From: JBLMZW01 sp050259035
GTDB taxonomy: Bacteria > Bacillota > Syntrophomonadia > Syntrophomonadales > DTU052
Assembly: GCA_050259035.1 (NCBI GenBank)
Contig: JBLMZW010000188.1
Span: 62,001-126,000 of the forward strand
Length of the DNA stretch: 64,000 nt
Direction: 5' to 3'
The translations under genes were made by a program, and so were the position numbers. The notes beneath the pieces are model-generated. The model did not search any database. It was not told the DNA's origin and worked only from the letters and a program-made list of their open reading frames with translations. Of the stretch, positions 18,845 to 27,781 are shown piece by piece; the stretch's first letter is position 1, and every line of letters begins with the position of its first letter.

Positions 18845-18874
18845 TTGCAAACCCTTTTATTATTATGATATACT
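18845..18874 (+). promoter_or_regulatory. Predicted sigma-A promoter of the rpsB operon
   Basis: TTGCAA (18845-18850) and TATACT (18869-18874) are separated by 18 bases. They lie just after the last motility gene and about 105 bases before rpsB, where a change of transcription unit is expected. Confidence 0.6.
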
Positions 18875-18907
18875 TACCATTGGCAAAAAAACGACACACG
18901 TCATTTG

Positions 18908-18928
18908 ACCCTTAAGAGGGTGCTTTTT
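18908..18928 (+). promoter_or_regulatory. Hairpin in the rpsB leader
   Basis: ACCCT (18908-18912) pairs with AGGGT (18917-18921) around a short loop, followed by GCTTTTT. It lies in the transcribed leader between the predicted promoter and rpsB. It could be a weak terminator of the upstream operon or part of an S2 leader structure; the stem is short, so its strength is doubtful. Confidence 0.35.
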
Positions 18929-18980
18929 AGTCTTTTGAGGGAATGATGGTGGCGGAGGATTAAACCAGGAGGTGTATTGA

Positions 18981-19679
18981 ATGTCGGTTGTTACTATGAA
19001 ACAACTGCTTGAAGCTGGCGTTCACTTTGGACATCAGACCAGGCGGTGGAATCCCAAAATGGCTCCGTATATATATATGGAGCGTAACGGTATCTATATT
19101 ATAGACTTGCAGCAAACCGTTAAAAGATTTGATGAAGCCTACTCATTTATCAAACAGGTTGCTGAAGAAGGAAAGAGCATTCTTTTCGTCGGTACAAAGA
19201 AGCAAGCTCAAGAAACGGTCAAGGAAGAAGCCTCAAGATGCAGCATGCACTTTGTGAACCAGAGATGGTTGGGCGGCATGCTTACCAACTATAAGACTAT
19301 TCGGAGGCGTGCTCTTCGATTAAAAGAGCTTGAGAAGATGGAACAGGATCGGGCATGGGATGTCCTACCTAAAAAAGAAGTATCCCGCTTGAAAGGCGAA
19401 AAGGAAAGATTAGAGCGATTCCTTGGTGGAATTAAGGATATGGATGAGTTGCCAGGTGCTATGTTCGTTGTTGATCCAAGGAAGGAAAGAATAGCAGTCG
19501 CTGAAGCCCGGAAGTTAGGGATACCTGTGGTAGGTATAGTAGATACTAATTGTGATCCTGATGAAATTGATTATGTAATTCCCGGAAATGACGATGCTAT
19601 AAGAGCCGTTAAGCTTTTATGTAGTAGAATCGCAGATGCGGTTCTGGAGTCCAGGCAAGGCGAACAAGTAGTAGAGTAA
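18981..19679 (+). CDS. rpsB: 30S ribosomal protein S2
   Basis: S2 is an essential protein of the small ribosomal subunit. The 232-residue product has the typical start MKQLLEAGVHFGHQTRRWNP and the FVGTKKQAQ and GTNCDPDEIDYVIPGNDDA-like regions of the family. ATG 18981 follows a strong CCAGGAGGTG site. It begins the usual rpsB-tsf-pyrH-frr cluster of translation and nucleotide genes. Confidence 0.98.
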   Translation: MSVVTMKQLLEAGVHFGHQTRRWNPKMAPYIYMERNGIYIIDLQQTVKRFDEAYSFIKQVAEEGKSILFVGTKKQAQETVKEEASRCSMHFVNQRWLGGMLTNYKTIRRRALRLKELEKMEQDRAWDVLPKKEVSRLKGEKERLERFLGGIKDMDELPGAMFVVDPRKERIAVAEARKLGIPVVGIVDTNCDPDEIDYVIPGNDDAIRAVKLLCSRIADAVLESRQGEQVVE

Positions 19680-19686
19680 ATGCAAG

Positions 19687-19720
19687 AAAGGTGAGCGAGT
19701 TAGTCTTGGTCACCTTTTTC
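19687..19720 (+). terminator. Hairpin between rpsB and tsf
   Basis: AAAGGTGA (19687-19694) pairs with TCACCTTT (19710-19717), followed by more T residues. It could act as a partial terminator that sets the ratio of S2 to EF-Ts, or as a processing signal. Confidence 0.6.
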
Positions 19721-19743
19721 AACAGATAAGGAGGTTAAAGCAG

Positions 19744-20349
19744 GTGGTTACAGCTACCATGGTAAAGGAACTCCGTGAAAGAACCGGAGTTGGAATGATG
19801 GATTGCAAACAAGCTTTGGTAGAAGCTAATGGAGATGTAGAAAAGGCTATAGAAGTGCTTAGGACAAAGGGATTGGCAAAGGCTGCTAAAAAAGCAGGTC
19901 GAATTGCCAGTGAAGGGGTAGTCGAATCATATATCCATATGGGTGGGAGAATTGGTGTACTGGTTGAGGTGAATTGTGAAACCGATTTCGTTGGCAAGAC
20001 TAACGAATTTCATACTCTTTGTAAGGATATAGCTATGCAGATTGCGGCATCTCGTCCAGCCTATGTGAACCGCGATGAAGTACCCATATCCGTATTGGAA
20101 AAGGAGAAAGAGATTTTAAGGCAACAAGCCTTAAACGAAGGCAAACCTGAAAAGATTATTGACAAGATGGTCGAAGGGCGAATTGATAAATTCTTTAAGG
20201 AGAACTGTCTGTTAGAACAAGCATTCATTAAAGATACAGATAAATCGGTTTTGGACGTTGTAAACGAGAATATCATGAAGCTAGGCGAGAATATCGCTGT
20301 CAGAAGATTTGCCCGCTTTGAAGTAGGAGAAGGCATGGAGAAAGAATAG
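19744..20349 (+). CDS. tsf: Elongation factor Ts
   Basis: EF-Ts is the nucleotide exchange factor for EF-Tu. The 201 residues carry the N-terminal UBA-like domain (VKELRERTGVGMMDCKQAL) and the core motif ETDFVGKTNEF. At 201 residues it is a short-form EF-Ts, as found in many Firmicutes and Thermus, with one core subdomain fewer than in Escherichia coli. The start is GTG 19744 behind AAGGAGG. Confidence 0.97.
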   Translation: MVTATMVKELRERTGVGMMDCKQALVEANGDVEKAIEVLRTKGLAKAAKKAGRIASEGVVESYIHMGGRIGVLVEVNCETDFVGKTNEFHTLCKDIAMQIAASRPAYVNRDEVPISVLEKEKEILRQQALNEGKPEKIIDKMVEGRIDKFFKENCLLEQAFIKDTDKSVLDVVNENIMKLGENIAVRRFARFEVGEGMEKE

Positions 20350-20402
20350 CAATACTTCCATAGTCATAACAACTACCTGATCAGGGAGTGGAGGGCAGAA
20401 CA

Positions 20403-21119
20403 ATGGAAACTGTGAGTTATAACAGGGTTGTTTTAAAGCTGAGCGGAGAAGCCTTGGCCGGTGATAATGGTTTTGGAATTGACCCTATAGTTATTAGTTC
20501 CATAGCCCATCAAATTAGAGATGTTGTAGAAGCTCAAGTTCAGGTAGCTATAGTTGTTGGCGGGGGCAATATATGGCGTGGGGTTGCTGGCAGTGCAAGA
20601 GGAATGGATCGGGCCACAGCTGATTACATGGGTATGTTAGCTACTGTTATTAATGCTTTGGCATTACAAGATGCATTGGAAAACCACGGGGTTCCTACCC
20701 GTGTTTTATCAGCGATTGAAATGAGACAGGTGGCAGAACCGTATATACGCAGGAGAGCGATAAGACACTTGGAAAAAGGAAGGGTTGCTATTTTTGCGGC
20801 CGGGACAGGAAACCCCTATTTTTCAACTGATACTACCGCCGCTCTCCGTGCTGCGGAAATTGAAGCTCAGGTAATATTAATGGCTAAGAAAGTGGATGGG
20901 GTATATGATTCCGATCCGAAAAAAAATGTACAGGCCCAAAAGTATGATACTCTTGATTATATAGATATCCTCAACAAAGGATTAGGCGTCATGGACTCAA
21001 CCGCAGCTTCACTTTGTATGGATAATAAAATCCCCATTATTGTTTTCAGTCTTATGGAAAATGGGAATATTTATAAAGCAGTCAAAGGTGAAAAGATTGG
21101 AACCTTTATCGGGAGGTAG
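20403..21119 (+). CDS. pyrH: UMP kinase
   Basis: UMP kinase makes UDP from UMP and ATP in pyrimidine synthesis. The 238-residue product shows the amino-acid-kinase fold motifs VLKLSGEALAG near the start, VVGGGNIWRG and the DTTAALRAAE region. ATG 20403 follows GGAGGG with 7 bases between, and was preferred over GTG 20388, which lies inside that site. It precedes frr by 6 bases. Confidence 0.97.
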   Translation: METVSYNRVVLKLSGEALAGDNGFGIDPIVISSIAHQIRDVVEAQVQVAIVVGGGNIWRGVAGSARGMDRATADYMGMLATVINALALQDALENHGVPTRVLSAIEMRQVAEPYIRRRAIRHLEKGRVAIFAAGTGNPYFSTDTTAALRAAEIEAQVILMAKKVDGVYDSDPKKNVQAQKYDTLDYIDILNKGLGVMDSTAASLCMDNKIPIIVFSLMENGNIYKAVKGEKIGTFIGR

Positions 21120-21125
21120 GTCTTA

Positions 21126-21683
21126 GTGGCTAAGCAACTGATTGAAGATAGTGAAAATCGGATGAAAAAGGCAATTGAACACCTTATTAAAGATTTTGCC
21201 TCGTTAAGGGCAGGCCGTGCAAATCCTGGTATGTTGGACAAGGTGCTGGTAGATTATTACGGTACTCCTACCCCAATTAATCAATTAGGCAACATTGGCG
21301 TTCCTGAACCTCGCCTATTAGTGATTCAGCCGTGGGATAAGAGTTCTATTGCTGACATCGAAAGAGCTATTATGAAATCAGATCTAGGAGTTAATCCTAC
21401 AAACGATGGAAATGTCATTAGAATAGCCATACCTGCGTTGACCGAGGAACGCAGAAAAGAGATGGTTAAGGTTGTGCATAAACGGGCTGAGGAAGCCAAG
21501 GTAGCAGTTAGAAATATTAGGCGTGAGGCTAATGATGGCCTAAAAACCAAGGAAAAAGGCGGGGAAATCTCGGAAGACGAATCTAAAAAGAAGCTGGACG
21601 AGGTGCAGAAAATTACTGACAACTACATAAAGGAAATCGACAAGATAGTCCAGGGTAAGGAAAAAGATATTCTTGAAGTCTAG
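21126..21683 (+). CDS. frr: Ribosome recycling factor
   Basis: RRF, with EF-G, splits post-termination ribosomes. The 185-residue length is exactly that of the family, and the signatures SLRAGRANPGMLDKV and VYYGTPTPINQL-like (here VDYYGTPTPINQLG) are present. The start is GTG 21126. A strong terminator follows at 21735, closing this unit. Confidence 0.98.
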   Translation: MAKQLIEDSENRMKKAIEHLIKDFASLRAGRANPGMLDKVLVDYYGTPTPINQLGNIGVPEPRLLVIQPWDKSSIADIERAIMKSDLGVNPTNDGNVIRIAIPALTEERRKEMVKVVHKRAEEAKVAVRNIRREANDGLKTKEKGGEISEDESKKKLDEVQKITDNYIKEIDKIVQGKEKDILEV

Positions 21684-21734
21684 TTGATTGCATATTTTGG
21701 ATATCATTTAGTCTGGTTTGTTGTACGGAGTTTA

Positions 21735-21766
21735 ATAACCCCCTTGGAGGGGGTTATCTGCTTTTT
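21735..21766 (+). terminator. Intrinsic terminator after frr
   Basis: ATAACCCCC (21735-21743) pairs with GGGGGTTAT (21749-21757), followed by CTGCTTTTT. It lies 50 bases beyond the frr stop and only 22 bases before uppS, so some read-through into uppS is likely. Confidence 0.8.
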
Positions 21767-21787
21767 GGTTTATAGGGAGGGTATTGG

Positions 21788-22540
21788 TTGGATAAAAAGA
21801 GCAAAAAAGTTTCCGAACTTGATCCAAACAAGATGCCCCGGCATATAGCCATTATTTTAGATGGGAACGGACGCTGGGCCAAGAAAAGGTTATTGCCTCG
21901 TCAACTAGGACATCGCGCCGGAATTCAGGCCTTACGAAGAACAGTTGAGGCGGTAGATGAACTAGGGATCCCCATTCTAACCGTATTTGCTTTTTCAACC
22001 GAGAATTGGAAACGTCCTCTGGATGAGGTTCAATATCTTATGAGCTTGCTTCTGGAATTTGTTGATTCTGAGTTGCGAGACCTTCATAAAAACAATGTTA
22101 AGGTAAATCTTCTCGGAAACATTACACAACTGGCTCCATTGATTCAGGAAAAATTGATAAAAGCCACGGAACTGACTATTAATAATAAAGGACTTATATT
22201 AAATATCTGTATTAATTATGGTGGTAGGGCTGAAATACTTCAGGCTACTCGTAAAATAGCAGTAGATGTACGTGATGGAAAACTTGATCCTGAACAAATA
22301 GATGAAGGGTTATTTAATTCTCGTCTATACACGGTTGGAATTTCAGATCCAGATTTGCTTATTCGGACCGCCGGTGAAATGCGTTTAAGTAACTTCTTAC
22401 TCTGGCAAATAGCTTATGCCGAGATATGGGTTACTGATGTATTTTGGCCCGATTTTAACAAGTCAATACTTTTAAAAGCCATATCAGACTATCAAAAAAG
22501 AGACCGCAGGTTCGGTGCTTTATCTAAAGACGATAGTTAG
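21788..22540 (+). CDS. uppS: Undecaprenyl diphosphate synthase
   Basis: UppS makes the C55 cis-prenyl carrier lipid for peptidoglycan from FPP and IPP. The 250-residue product has the catalytic DGNGRWA motif (near residues 24-30), FAFSTENWKRP, and the C-terminal DLLIRTAGEMRLSNFLLWQ-type signature (DPDLLIRTAGE). The start is TTG 21788 behind AGGGAGGG. It heads the isoprenoid/phospholipid run uppS-cdsA-...-dxr-rseP-ispG. Confidence 0.97.
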   Translation: MDKKSKKVSELDPNKMPRHIAIILDGNGRWAKKRLLPRQLGHRAGIQALRRTVEAVDELGIPILTVFAFSTENWKRPLDEVQYLMSLLLEFVDSELRDLHKNNVKVNLLGNITQLAPLIQEKLIKATELTINNKGLILNICINYGGRAEILQATRKIAVDVRDGKLDPEQIDEGLFNSRLYTVGISDPDLLIRTAGEMRLSNFLLWQIAYAEIWVTDVFWPDFNKSILLKAISDYQKRDRRFGALSKDDS

Positions 22541-22579
22541 AACCGGTGTAATATTAATCGTACCCGGAAGAGGTGCTTT

Positions 22580-23356
22580 ATGCTTAGGACCAGAATAATA
22601 TCGGCGATAATCGGTATTCCACTGCTGTTACTTTTGACCTGGGTTGGTGGTACTTGCTGGCTTGTTTTAAGTGGCATTTTAGCACTTGGTGGTTTAATTG
22701 AGATATATCGTGGTGCATCTAATTTGGGTCAAAAGCCTCTGTGGATTCCTGGTTTGCTGTTAACTTTGTGGGCCTTTCTTTTGCCTTACAAATTGGAATT
22801 GGATGAGATCACTTTGGCTGTCATCATTGTAATCACCGTAATTATTGTGGTTTTATCTTATCCTCGATACCATATACTTGATATAGCGATTACTTGGACC
22901 GGGGCCATATTTATGGGTCTGTTTATGGGCTATATATCACTACTGGGTTCATTTCCCGACCATTTTAGGGTTTTATTGATGACGTTTTTACTCACCTGGT
23001 CAGGAGATACTGGGGCCTATTTCGTTGGAACCTGGTGGGGTAAAAATAAATTGTCACCTGAATTGAGCCCGGGAAAAACATGGGAAGGTTTAGCTGGAGG
23101 CATGATATTAACCATGATTGTCGCGCAATTTGGGGTTTATTTAATTCCAGGTTATAATGCGGCTGAATACGCTATAATCGGATTAGGGGCAGGGTTACTT
23201 GGAGCAGCAGGGGATTTATTCGCTTCTGCAATAAAACGAGGATTCGGTATAAAAGATTTTGGACATATAATACCAGGTCACGGGGGAATAATGGATCGAT
23301 TTGATAGTTTCATATTGGTAGCCCCACTAATATATTACCTGGCGAGAGGTGTTTAG
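22580..23356 (+). CDS. cdsA: Phosphatidate cytidylyltransferase
   Basis: CdsA forms CDP-diacylglycerol, the precursor of membrane phospholipids. The 258 residues contain about seven membrane spans and the family signature near the C-terminus: SAIKRGFGIKDFG followed by PGHGGIMDRFD. The earlier SGDTGAY motif is also present. ATG 22580 follows AAGAGGTGC. Its end abuts the following permease start directly. Confidence 0.96.
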   Translation: MLRTRIISAIIGIPLLLLLTWVGGTCWLVLSGILALGGLIEIYRGASNLGQKPLWIPGLLLTLWAFLLPYKLELDEITLAVIIVITVIIVVLSYPRYHILDIAITWTGAIFMGLFMGYISLLGSFPDHFRVLLMTFLLTWSGDTGAYFVGTWWGKNKLSPELSPGKTWEGLAGGMILTMIVAQFGVYLIPGYNAAEYAIIGLGAGLLGAAGDLFASAIKRGFGIKDFGHIIPGHGGIMDRFDSFILVAPLIYYLARGV

Positions 23357-24475
23357 ATGGATCCTGAATTACAACGTTTTGTTAAAACTCTGGTTAGGAT
23401 GACAATAGCGGTTCTTGCTCTGATCGCTGTTTACTTACTATTTATATACGTGTTCCCCATAATCGGGGACATATTAACAGCAATTCCAAATTACATTATG
23501 CCGTTCTTGATAGCCATTTTATTTGCAATTCTACTGGAACCAATTATTCGATTCTTTCAAAAGAAATTAAAATTAGGCCGCGGGTTGTCAACGCTCTTAA
23601 GTATGGTATTGGGCCTAAGTATAATTGCTTTTTTAGCTACTGCTGTGATTTCCCGGTTAATAACTGAGCTTGTTAATCTATATAAACTGGTATCAATTCG
23701 CTCAACCGATTTGGCTAATATTGTGACAGAGGGAATGAACCGGGTTCATTTATTCTACATACGTTTAAACCTTCCACAGAATGTTGAGGATAGCCTACAA
23801 TCTAACTTGTATAACGTATTGGGAGGACTAGAACAATACATTGGGGGGGCGGTCAATTCACTCTCTAAGTTTATTGCGGGAATTCCCGGATTGTTTATTT
23901 TGCTTGTGATCACAACGGTGGCAACTTATTTTATCGCCAAGGAACGCCAAGTAATATACAAAGCATTTATGGACTTTTTGCCGGACAGTTGGCAGGGAAA
24001 AACTCGTGATATAATATCTGATTTGATAAACGCATTTACAGGTTTTATCAAGGCAGAAACTATTCTAGTTTCAATCACCGGAATTCAAACAATAATTGGT
24101 CTTAAGATTCTGGGAGTGGAATACGCCTTGACTATTGGGATTTTAACCGGGCTTTTGGATATAATGCCCGTAGTGGGTCCGGGTGCGATAATGGTGCCAT
24201 GGATAATATGGGAGTTCTTTATTGGGCGAACCGGATTTGCGATTGGGCTCCTAATTTTATACATTATCGTAACAGTAGTTCGGCAGATTTTAGAACCAAG
24301 AATATTGGGAGACAATCTAGGCTTGCACCCCTTGGCTACTCTGTTTTCACTGTATGTGGGGATGAAAGCGGCAGGAGCTATCGGAGTTGTATTAGGACCG
24401 ATAGCATTAATCCTATTCCTGGCTTGCCGCCGCGCAGGCGTATTTGAGGGAATATCGTTAAAGAAGGCAGATTAA
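23357..24475 (+). CDS. AI-2E family transporter (PurR-regulated permease family, YtvI-like)
   Basis: The 372-residue membrane protein belongs to the AI-2E exporter family: about eight spans, a large central soluble region (about 130-215), and C-terminal motifs EPRILGDNLGLHPLATL and GPIALILF. Members are linked to export of autoinducer-2 or to sodium/proton exchange; substrate cannot be told here. It starts directly after the cdsA stop, so it is co-transcribed with it. Its insertion between cdsA and dxr is not part of the Bacillus order. Confidence 0.85.
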   Translation: MDPELQRFVKTLVRMTIAVLALIAVYLLFIYVFPIIGDILTAIPNYIMPFLIAILFAILLEPIIRFFQKKLKLGRGLSTLLSMVLGLSIIAFLATAVISRLITELVNLYKLVSIRSTDLANIVTEGMNRVHLFYIRLNLPQNVEDSLQSNLYNVLGGLEQYIGGAVNSLSKFIAGIPGLFILLVITTVATYFIAKERQVIYKAFMDFLPDSWQGKTRDIISDLINAFTGFIKAETILVSITGIQTIIGLKILGVEYALTIGILTGLLDIMPVVGPGAIMVPWIIWEFFIGRTGFAIGLLILYIIVTVVRQILEPRILGDNLGLHPLATLFSLYVGMKAAGAIGVVLGPIALILFLACRRAGVFEGISLKKAD

Positions 24476-24477
24476 TT

Positions 24478-25626
24478 TTGAAGAAAAAAATATCTATAAT
24501 AGGATCTACAGGCTCTATCGGCAGACAAGCAATTGACGTTGTAAGGCAAAACCCGGACTCGTTAGAAATAGTTGCTTTAGCGGCTGGAGGAAATGCTCGA
24601 CTTTTAGCTGAACAAGCGAGAGAATTCGGCGCACGTTATGCGGTGGTGGCAGATGAACGCAGCTATAATGAGCTAGTGGATTCATGCGAATGCTGGACTG
24701 GACAGGGCGCGGAAGCAATAGGCGAGATAGCCTCCCTTCCAGAAACCGACCAAGTCTTAATAGCTGTAAGCGGAGCAGCGGGTATTAATCCCACATTAAA
24801 AGCGGCAGAAGCAGGGAAGATGATTGCTTTGGCCAACAAAGAAAGTCTGGTTGCGGCCGGAGAAGTAATTATGCCCTTGATTGCCAAAACTGGAGCTCAA
24901 TTGATTCCCGTAGATTCTGAGCATTCAGCCATTTTTCAATGTCTGCGTGATGAAATCAGATTTGCTCAACATATTTGGCTAACGGCTTCAGGCGGTCCTT
25001 TCCGTGGCTGGAAAGAAGAGGAGCTAAAACTGGTTACACCGGAAATGGCCCTAAAACACCCTAACTGGCAGATGGGACCGAAGATAACTGTTGATTCTGC
25101 CAGCCTAATGAATAAAGGACTGGAGGTAATTGAGGCCTTTCATCTTTTTAGAACAAGCTATGATAATATTAAAGTAGTCATTCATCCACAGAGTATAGTA
25201 CATTCTATGGTTGAATTTATTGATGGATCGTTTTTAGCACATTTAGGGGTTCCTGATATGAGAATTCCGATACAGTATGCATTTAGCTATCCGGAACGCT
25301 GGGCGGCGCCCGTTGCTCAATTGGATCCGTTAGCAATTGGCAGCCTGGACTTCATTAAACCAGATATGGCCAATTTCCCATGCTTGGAAATTGCCATAGA
25401 GGCAGGACGCAGGGGCGGAACAGCACCAGCGGTAATGAATGCAGCCAATGAAGTTGCGGTTGAAAGATTCCTTCGCGGGGAAATCAAATTCACCAGGATA
25501 CCTGATATAATTGCCATGGTGTTAGACAAACACAAAATACGGTATGCCCCAGATTTATCTGACATCATAAATGCAGATAATTGGTCACGGGAAGTGACAA
25601 GTTCTATAGCAGATGAATTGAGGTGA
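24478..25626 (+). CDS. dxr: 1-deoxy-D-xylulose 5-phosphate reductoisomerase
   Basis: Dxr converts DXP to MEP with NADPH, the second step of the MEP isoprenoid pathway. The 382-residue product has the NADPH motif GSTGSIG at 9-15, ALANKESLV, the metal site region VDSEHSAIFQ and SGGPFRG. The start is TTG 24478, 3 bases after the previous stop. With ispG downstream and uppS upstream it forms an isoprenoid group. Confidence 0.97.
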   Translation: MKKKISIIGSTGSIGRQAIDVVRQNPDSLEIVALAAGGNARLLAEQAREFGARYAVVADERSYNELVDSCECWTGQGAEAIGEIASLPETDQVLIAVSGAAGINPTLKAAEAGKMIALANKESLVAAGEVIMPLIAKTGAQLIPVDSEHSAIFQCLRDEIRFAQHIWLTASGGPFRGWKEEELKLVTPEMALKHPNWQMGPKITVDSASLMNKGLEVIEAFHLFRTSYDNIKVVIHPQSIVHSMVEFIDGSFLAHLGVPDMRIPIQYAFSYPERWAAPVAQLDPLAIGSLDFIKPDMANFPCLEIAIEAGRRGGTAPAVMNAANEVAVERFLRGEIKFTRIPDIIAMVLDKHKIRYAPDLSDIINADNWSREVTSSIADELR

Positions 25627-25635
25627 AGTTGAACT

Positions 25636-26712
25636 TTGAGTATTATTGTGGCACTGATTGTTCTGATAGTTTTGATTGTTATACACGAAGCCGGTCACTT
25701 CTGGGCGGCCCGGAGTGTTGGTTGCGATGTCTATGAATTCAGTTTGGGCTTTGGACCTTTAATTGCCCGTTGGGGGGGCAAAAAACCTGAAAAAGGTGAA
25801 GACGATACCGAAGAAAAAAGGAACTCTGAAACCCAGTACTCATTGAGACTGTTTCCGATCGGTGGATATGTGCAAATAGCAGGAATGGAACCTGGAGATG
25901 ATAATCCTAACGGCTACAATTACAAAACTCCGTGGCAAAAGATTAAAATATCCGGTGCCGGACCAGTCATGAACTTTGTTCTGGCGGTAGTACTTTTTAT
26001 AACGATATATACTTTTATCGGGGTTGCTCAAAAGGTACCTACTCCGACGGTTGGTCAAGTGGTAGCTGGTAAGCCAGCTGCACATGCCGGTTTAATGGCA
26101 GGAGATAGAATATTAAAAATTGACGGTGTTAAAATCAGTACTTGGGACCAAATGGTTCAAAAATTAAAGAAATCGCCTCGGGGGCATGAACTTCAATTGA
26201 CAGTTAAGCGGGGCAAAAAAACTTTTACTACATCAGTCATGCCTGAGTATGATAAGTCCAGAAAAACAAACATGCTGGGTATAACTTCGGATGTTAAGTA
26301 TAAGAGACAGGGATTATGGCAGGGGATAAAATATGGCTTTGTTGATACCTATAGAATAACTAAGGAACTATTAAAGGGATTTATAATGGTGATTACAGGA
26401 CAGGTTTCTACCCGTTCATTATCGGGCCCGGTAGGGATAGTAAAGCTTATTGGAGATGCTGCTCAGGGTGGATTAGTCTATTTGCTGAATCTGACTGCAA
26501 TTTTGAGTATCAACTTAGGTATATTTAACTTGATTCCATTTCCCGCTCTGGATGGAAGCCGTATAATATTTGCGGGCATAGAGTCAGTAAGAGGAAAGCC
26601 GGTTGAACCAGAAAAGGAAAATATGATTCACCTTGTGGGCTTTGTAGTGCTTTTATCCCTTATTGTATTAGTTACCTATAATGATATTGTGAACATCTTC
26701 CGGGGTGGATAG
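25636..26712 (+). CDS. rseP: Site-2 intramembrane zinc metalloprotease RseP/RasP
   Basis: This site-2 protease cleaves membrane-spanning anti-sigma factors and signal peptide remnants. The 358 residues have the zinc motif HEAGH (about 17-21), the family GGYV motif, a PDZ domain (about 125-195), and a C-terminal second metal motif in NLIPFPALDGSRI. A charged insert of about 15 residues rich in Lys/Glu/Asp (near 52-66) lies between the first helix and the SLRLFPIGG strand. It sits between dxr and ispG as usual in Clostridia. Confidence 0.95.
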   Translation: MSIIVALIVLIVLIVIHEAGHFWAARSVGCDVYEFSLGFGPLIARWGGKKPEKGEDDTEEKRNSETQYSLRLFPIGGYVQIAGMEPGDDNPNGYNYKTPWQKIKISGAGPVMNFVLAVVLFITIYTFIGVAQKVPTPTVGQVVAGKPAAHAGLMAGDRILKIDGVKISTWDQMVQKLKKSPRGHELQLTVKRGKKTFTTSVMPEYDKSRKTNMLGITSDVKYKRQGLWQGIKYGFVDTYRITKELLKGFIMVITGQVSTRSLSGPVGIVKLIGDAAQGGLVYLLNLTAILSINLGIFNLIPFPALDGSRIIFAGIESVRGKPVEPEKENMIHLVGFVVLLSLIVLVTYNDIVNIFRGG

Positions 26713-26713
26713 G

Positions 26714-27781
26714 ATGAGAAAAACAACACGTGAAATCAGGGTAGGCAAGGTTAAAATTGGAGCTGGTAATCCAATAGTTGTTCAATCAATGACCTGTACT
26801 GATACTCGAGATTCGCAAAGTACTTTAGCCCAGATAAATGGATTAATAGAAGCGGGATGTGAACTGGTTAGGGTGGCTGTACCGGACATAGAAGCCGCTC
26901 AAAGTCTCAAAATAATATGTAACCAGAGCCCGATTCCCGTAATAGCAGATATTCATTTCGATTATCGCCTGGCATTAGCCAGTCTGGAAGCAGGTATTGG
27001 TGGATTACGAATTAATCCGGGTAACATCGGGGCTCACTGGAAAGTTGAAACGGTAGTAAAAGAAGCCAGAAATCGGGATGTTTCGATTAGGATAGGAGTT
27101 AACTCTGGTTCTATACAACGAGATATTCTGACTAAATACGGAGGCCCTAGCCCCGAAGCTATGGTAGAAAGTGCTTTAGATCATATTAGAATCTTAGAGG
27201 ACTGTGATTTTCATTCAATAAAAGTATCCCTCAAATCATCCTCAGTTCAAAACACCGTAAAGGCTTACCGAATGCTGAGCGATCGTGTCGATTATCCGTT
27301 ACATTTAGGAATAACTGAGGCCGGCACTATAGAACGCGGACTTATTAAATCTGCACTTGGCATAGGTATGCTCCTGGCTGAGGGGATAGGAGATACATTC
27401 AGAGTTTCGTTGACAGCTGATCCGGTAGAAGAGGTATGGGCTGCATATGAGATTTTACGCTCCCTGGGTTTAAGGAATAGAGGGGTTGAACTGATATCTT
27501 GCCCAACCTGTGGACGTTGTCAGATAGACTTGATAGAGACAGCAGGAAAACTTGATAAAGCGTTAAGGAAGGTTAGTAATCCTCTTAAAGTAGCGGTTAT
27601 GGGGTGCGTGGTAAATGGACCCGGGGAAGCCCGGGAAGCAGATATAGGAATTGCGGGTGGCAAAGGGTATGGTCTACTGTTTAAAAAGGGAGAAATAGTT
27701 GGAAAAGTAAAAGAAGACGAGTTGGTAGACAGATTAATGGAAATGATTATTAAAATGGGTGACGAGGAGGGGACACATTGA
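26714..27781 (+). CDS. ispG: 4-hydroxy-3-methylbut-2-enyl diphosphate synthase
   Basis: IspG (GcpE) is the Fe-S enzyme that reduces MEcPP to HMBPP in the MEP pathway. The 355-residue product has the TIM-barrel half and the C-terminal Fe-S half with cysteines in CPTCGRC and GCVVNGPGEA. ATG 26714 follows GGGGTGGATAGG and overlaps nothing; an in-frame GTG 9 bases upstream lies inside that site. It overlaps proS by 4 bases. Confidence 0.97.
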   Translation: MRKTTREIRVGKVKIGAGNPIVVQSMTCTDTRDSQSTLAQINGLIEAGCELVRVAVPDIEAAQSLKIICNQSPIPVIADIHFDYRLALASLEAGIGGLRINPGNIGAHWKVETVVKEARNRDVSIRIGVNSGSIQRDILTKYGGPSPEAMVESALDHIRILEDCDFHSIKVSLKSSSVQNTVKAYRMLSDRVDYPLHLGITEAGTIERGLIKSALGIGMLLAEGIGDTFRVSLTADPVEEVWAAYEILRSLGLRNRGVELISCPTCGRCQIDLIETAGKLDKALRKVSNPLKVAVMGCVVNGPGEAREADIGIAGGKGYGLLFKKGEIVGKVKEDELVDRLMEMIIKMGDEEGTH

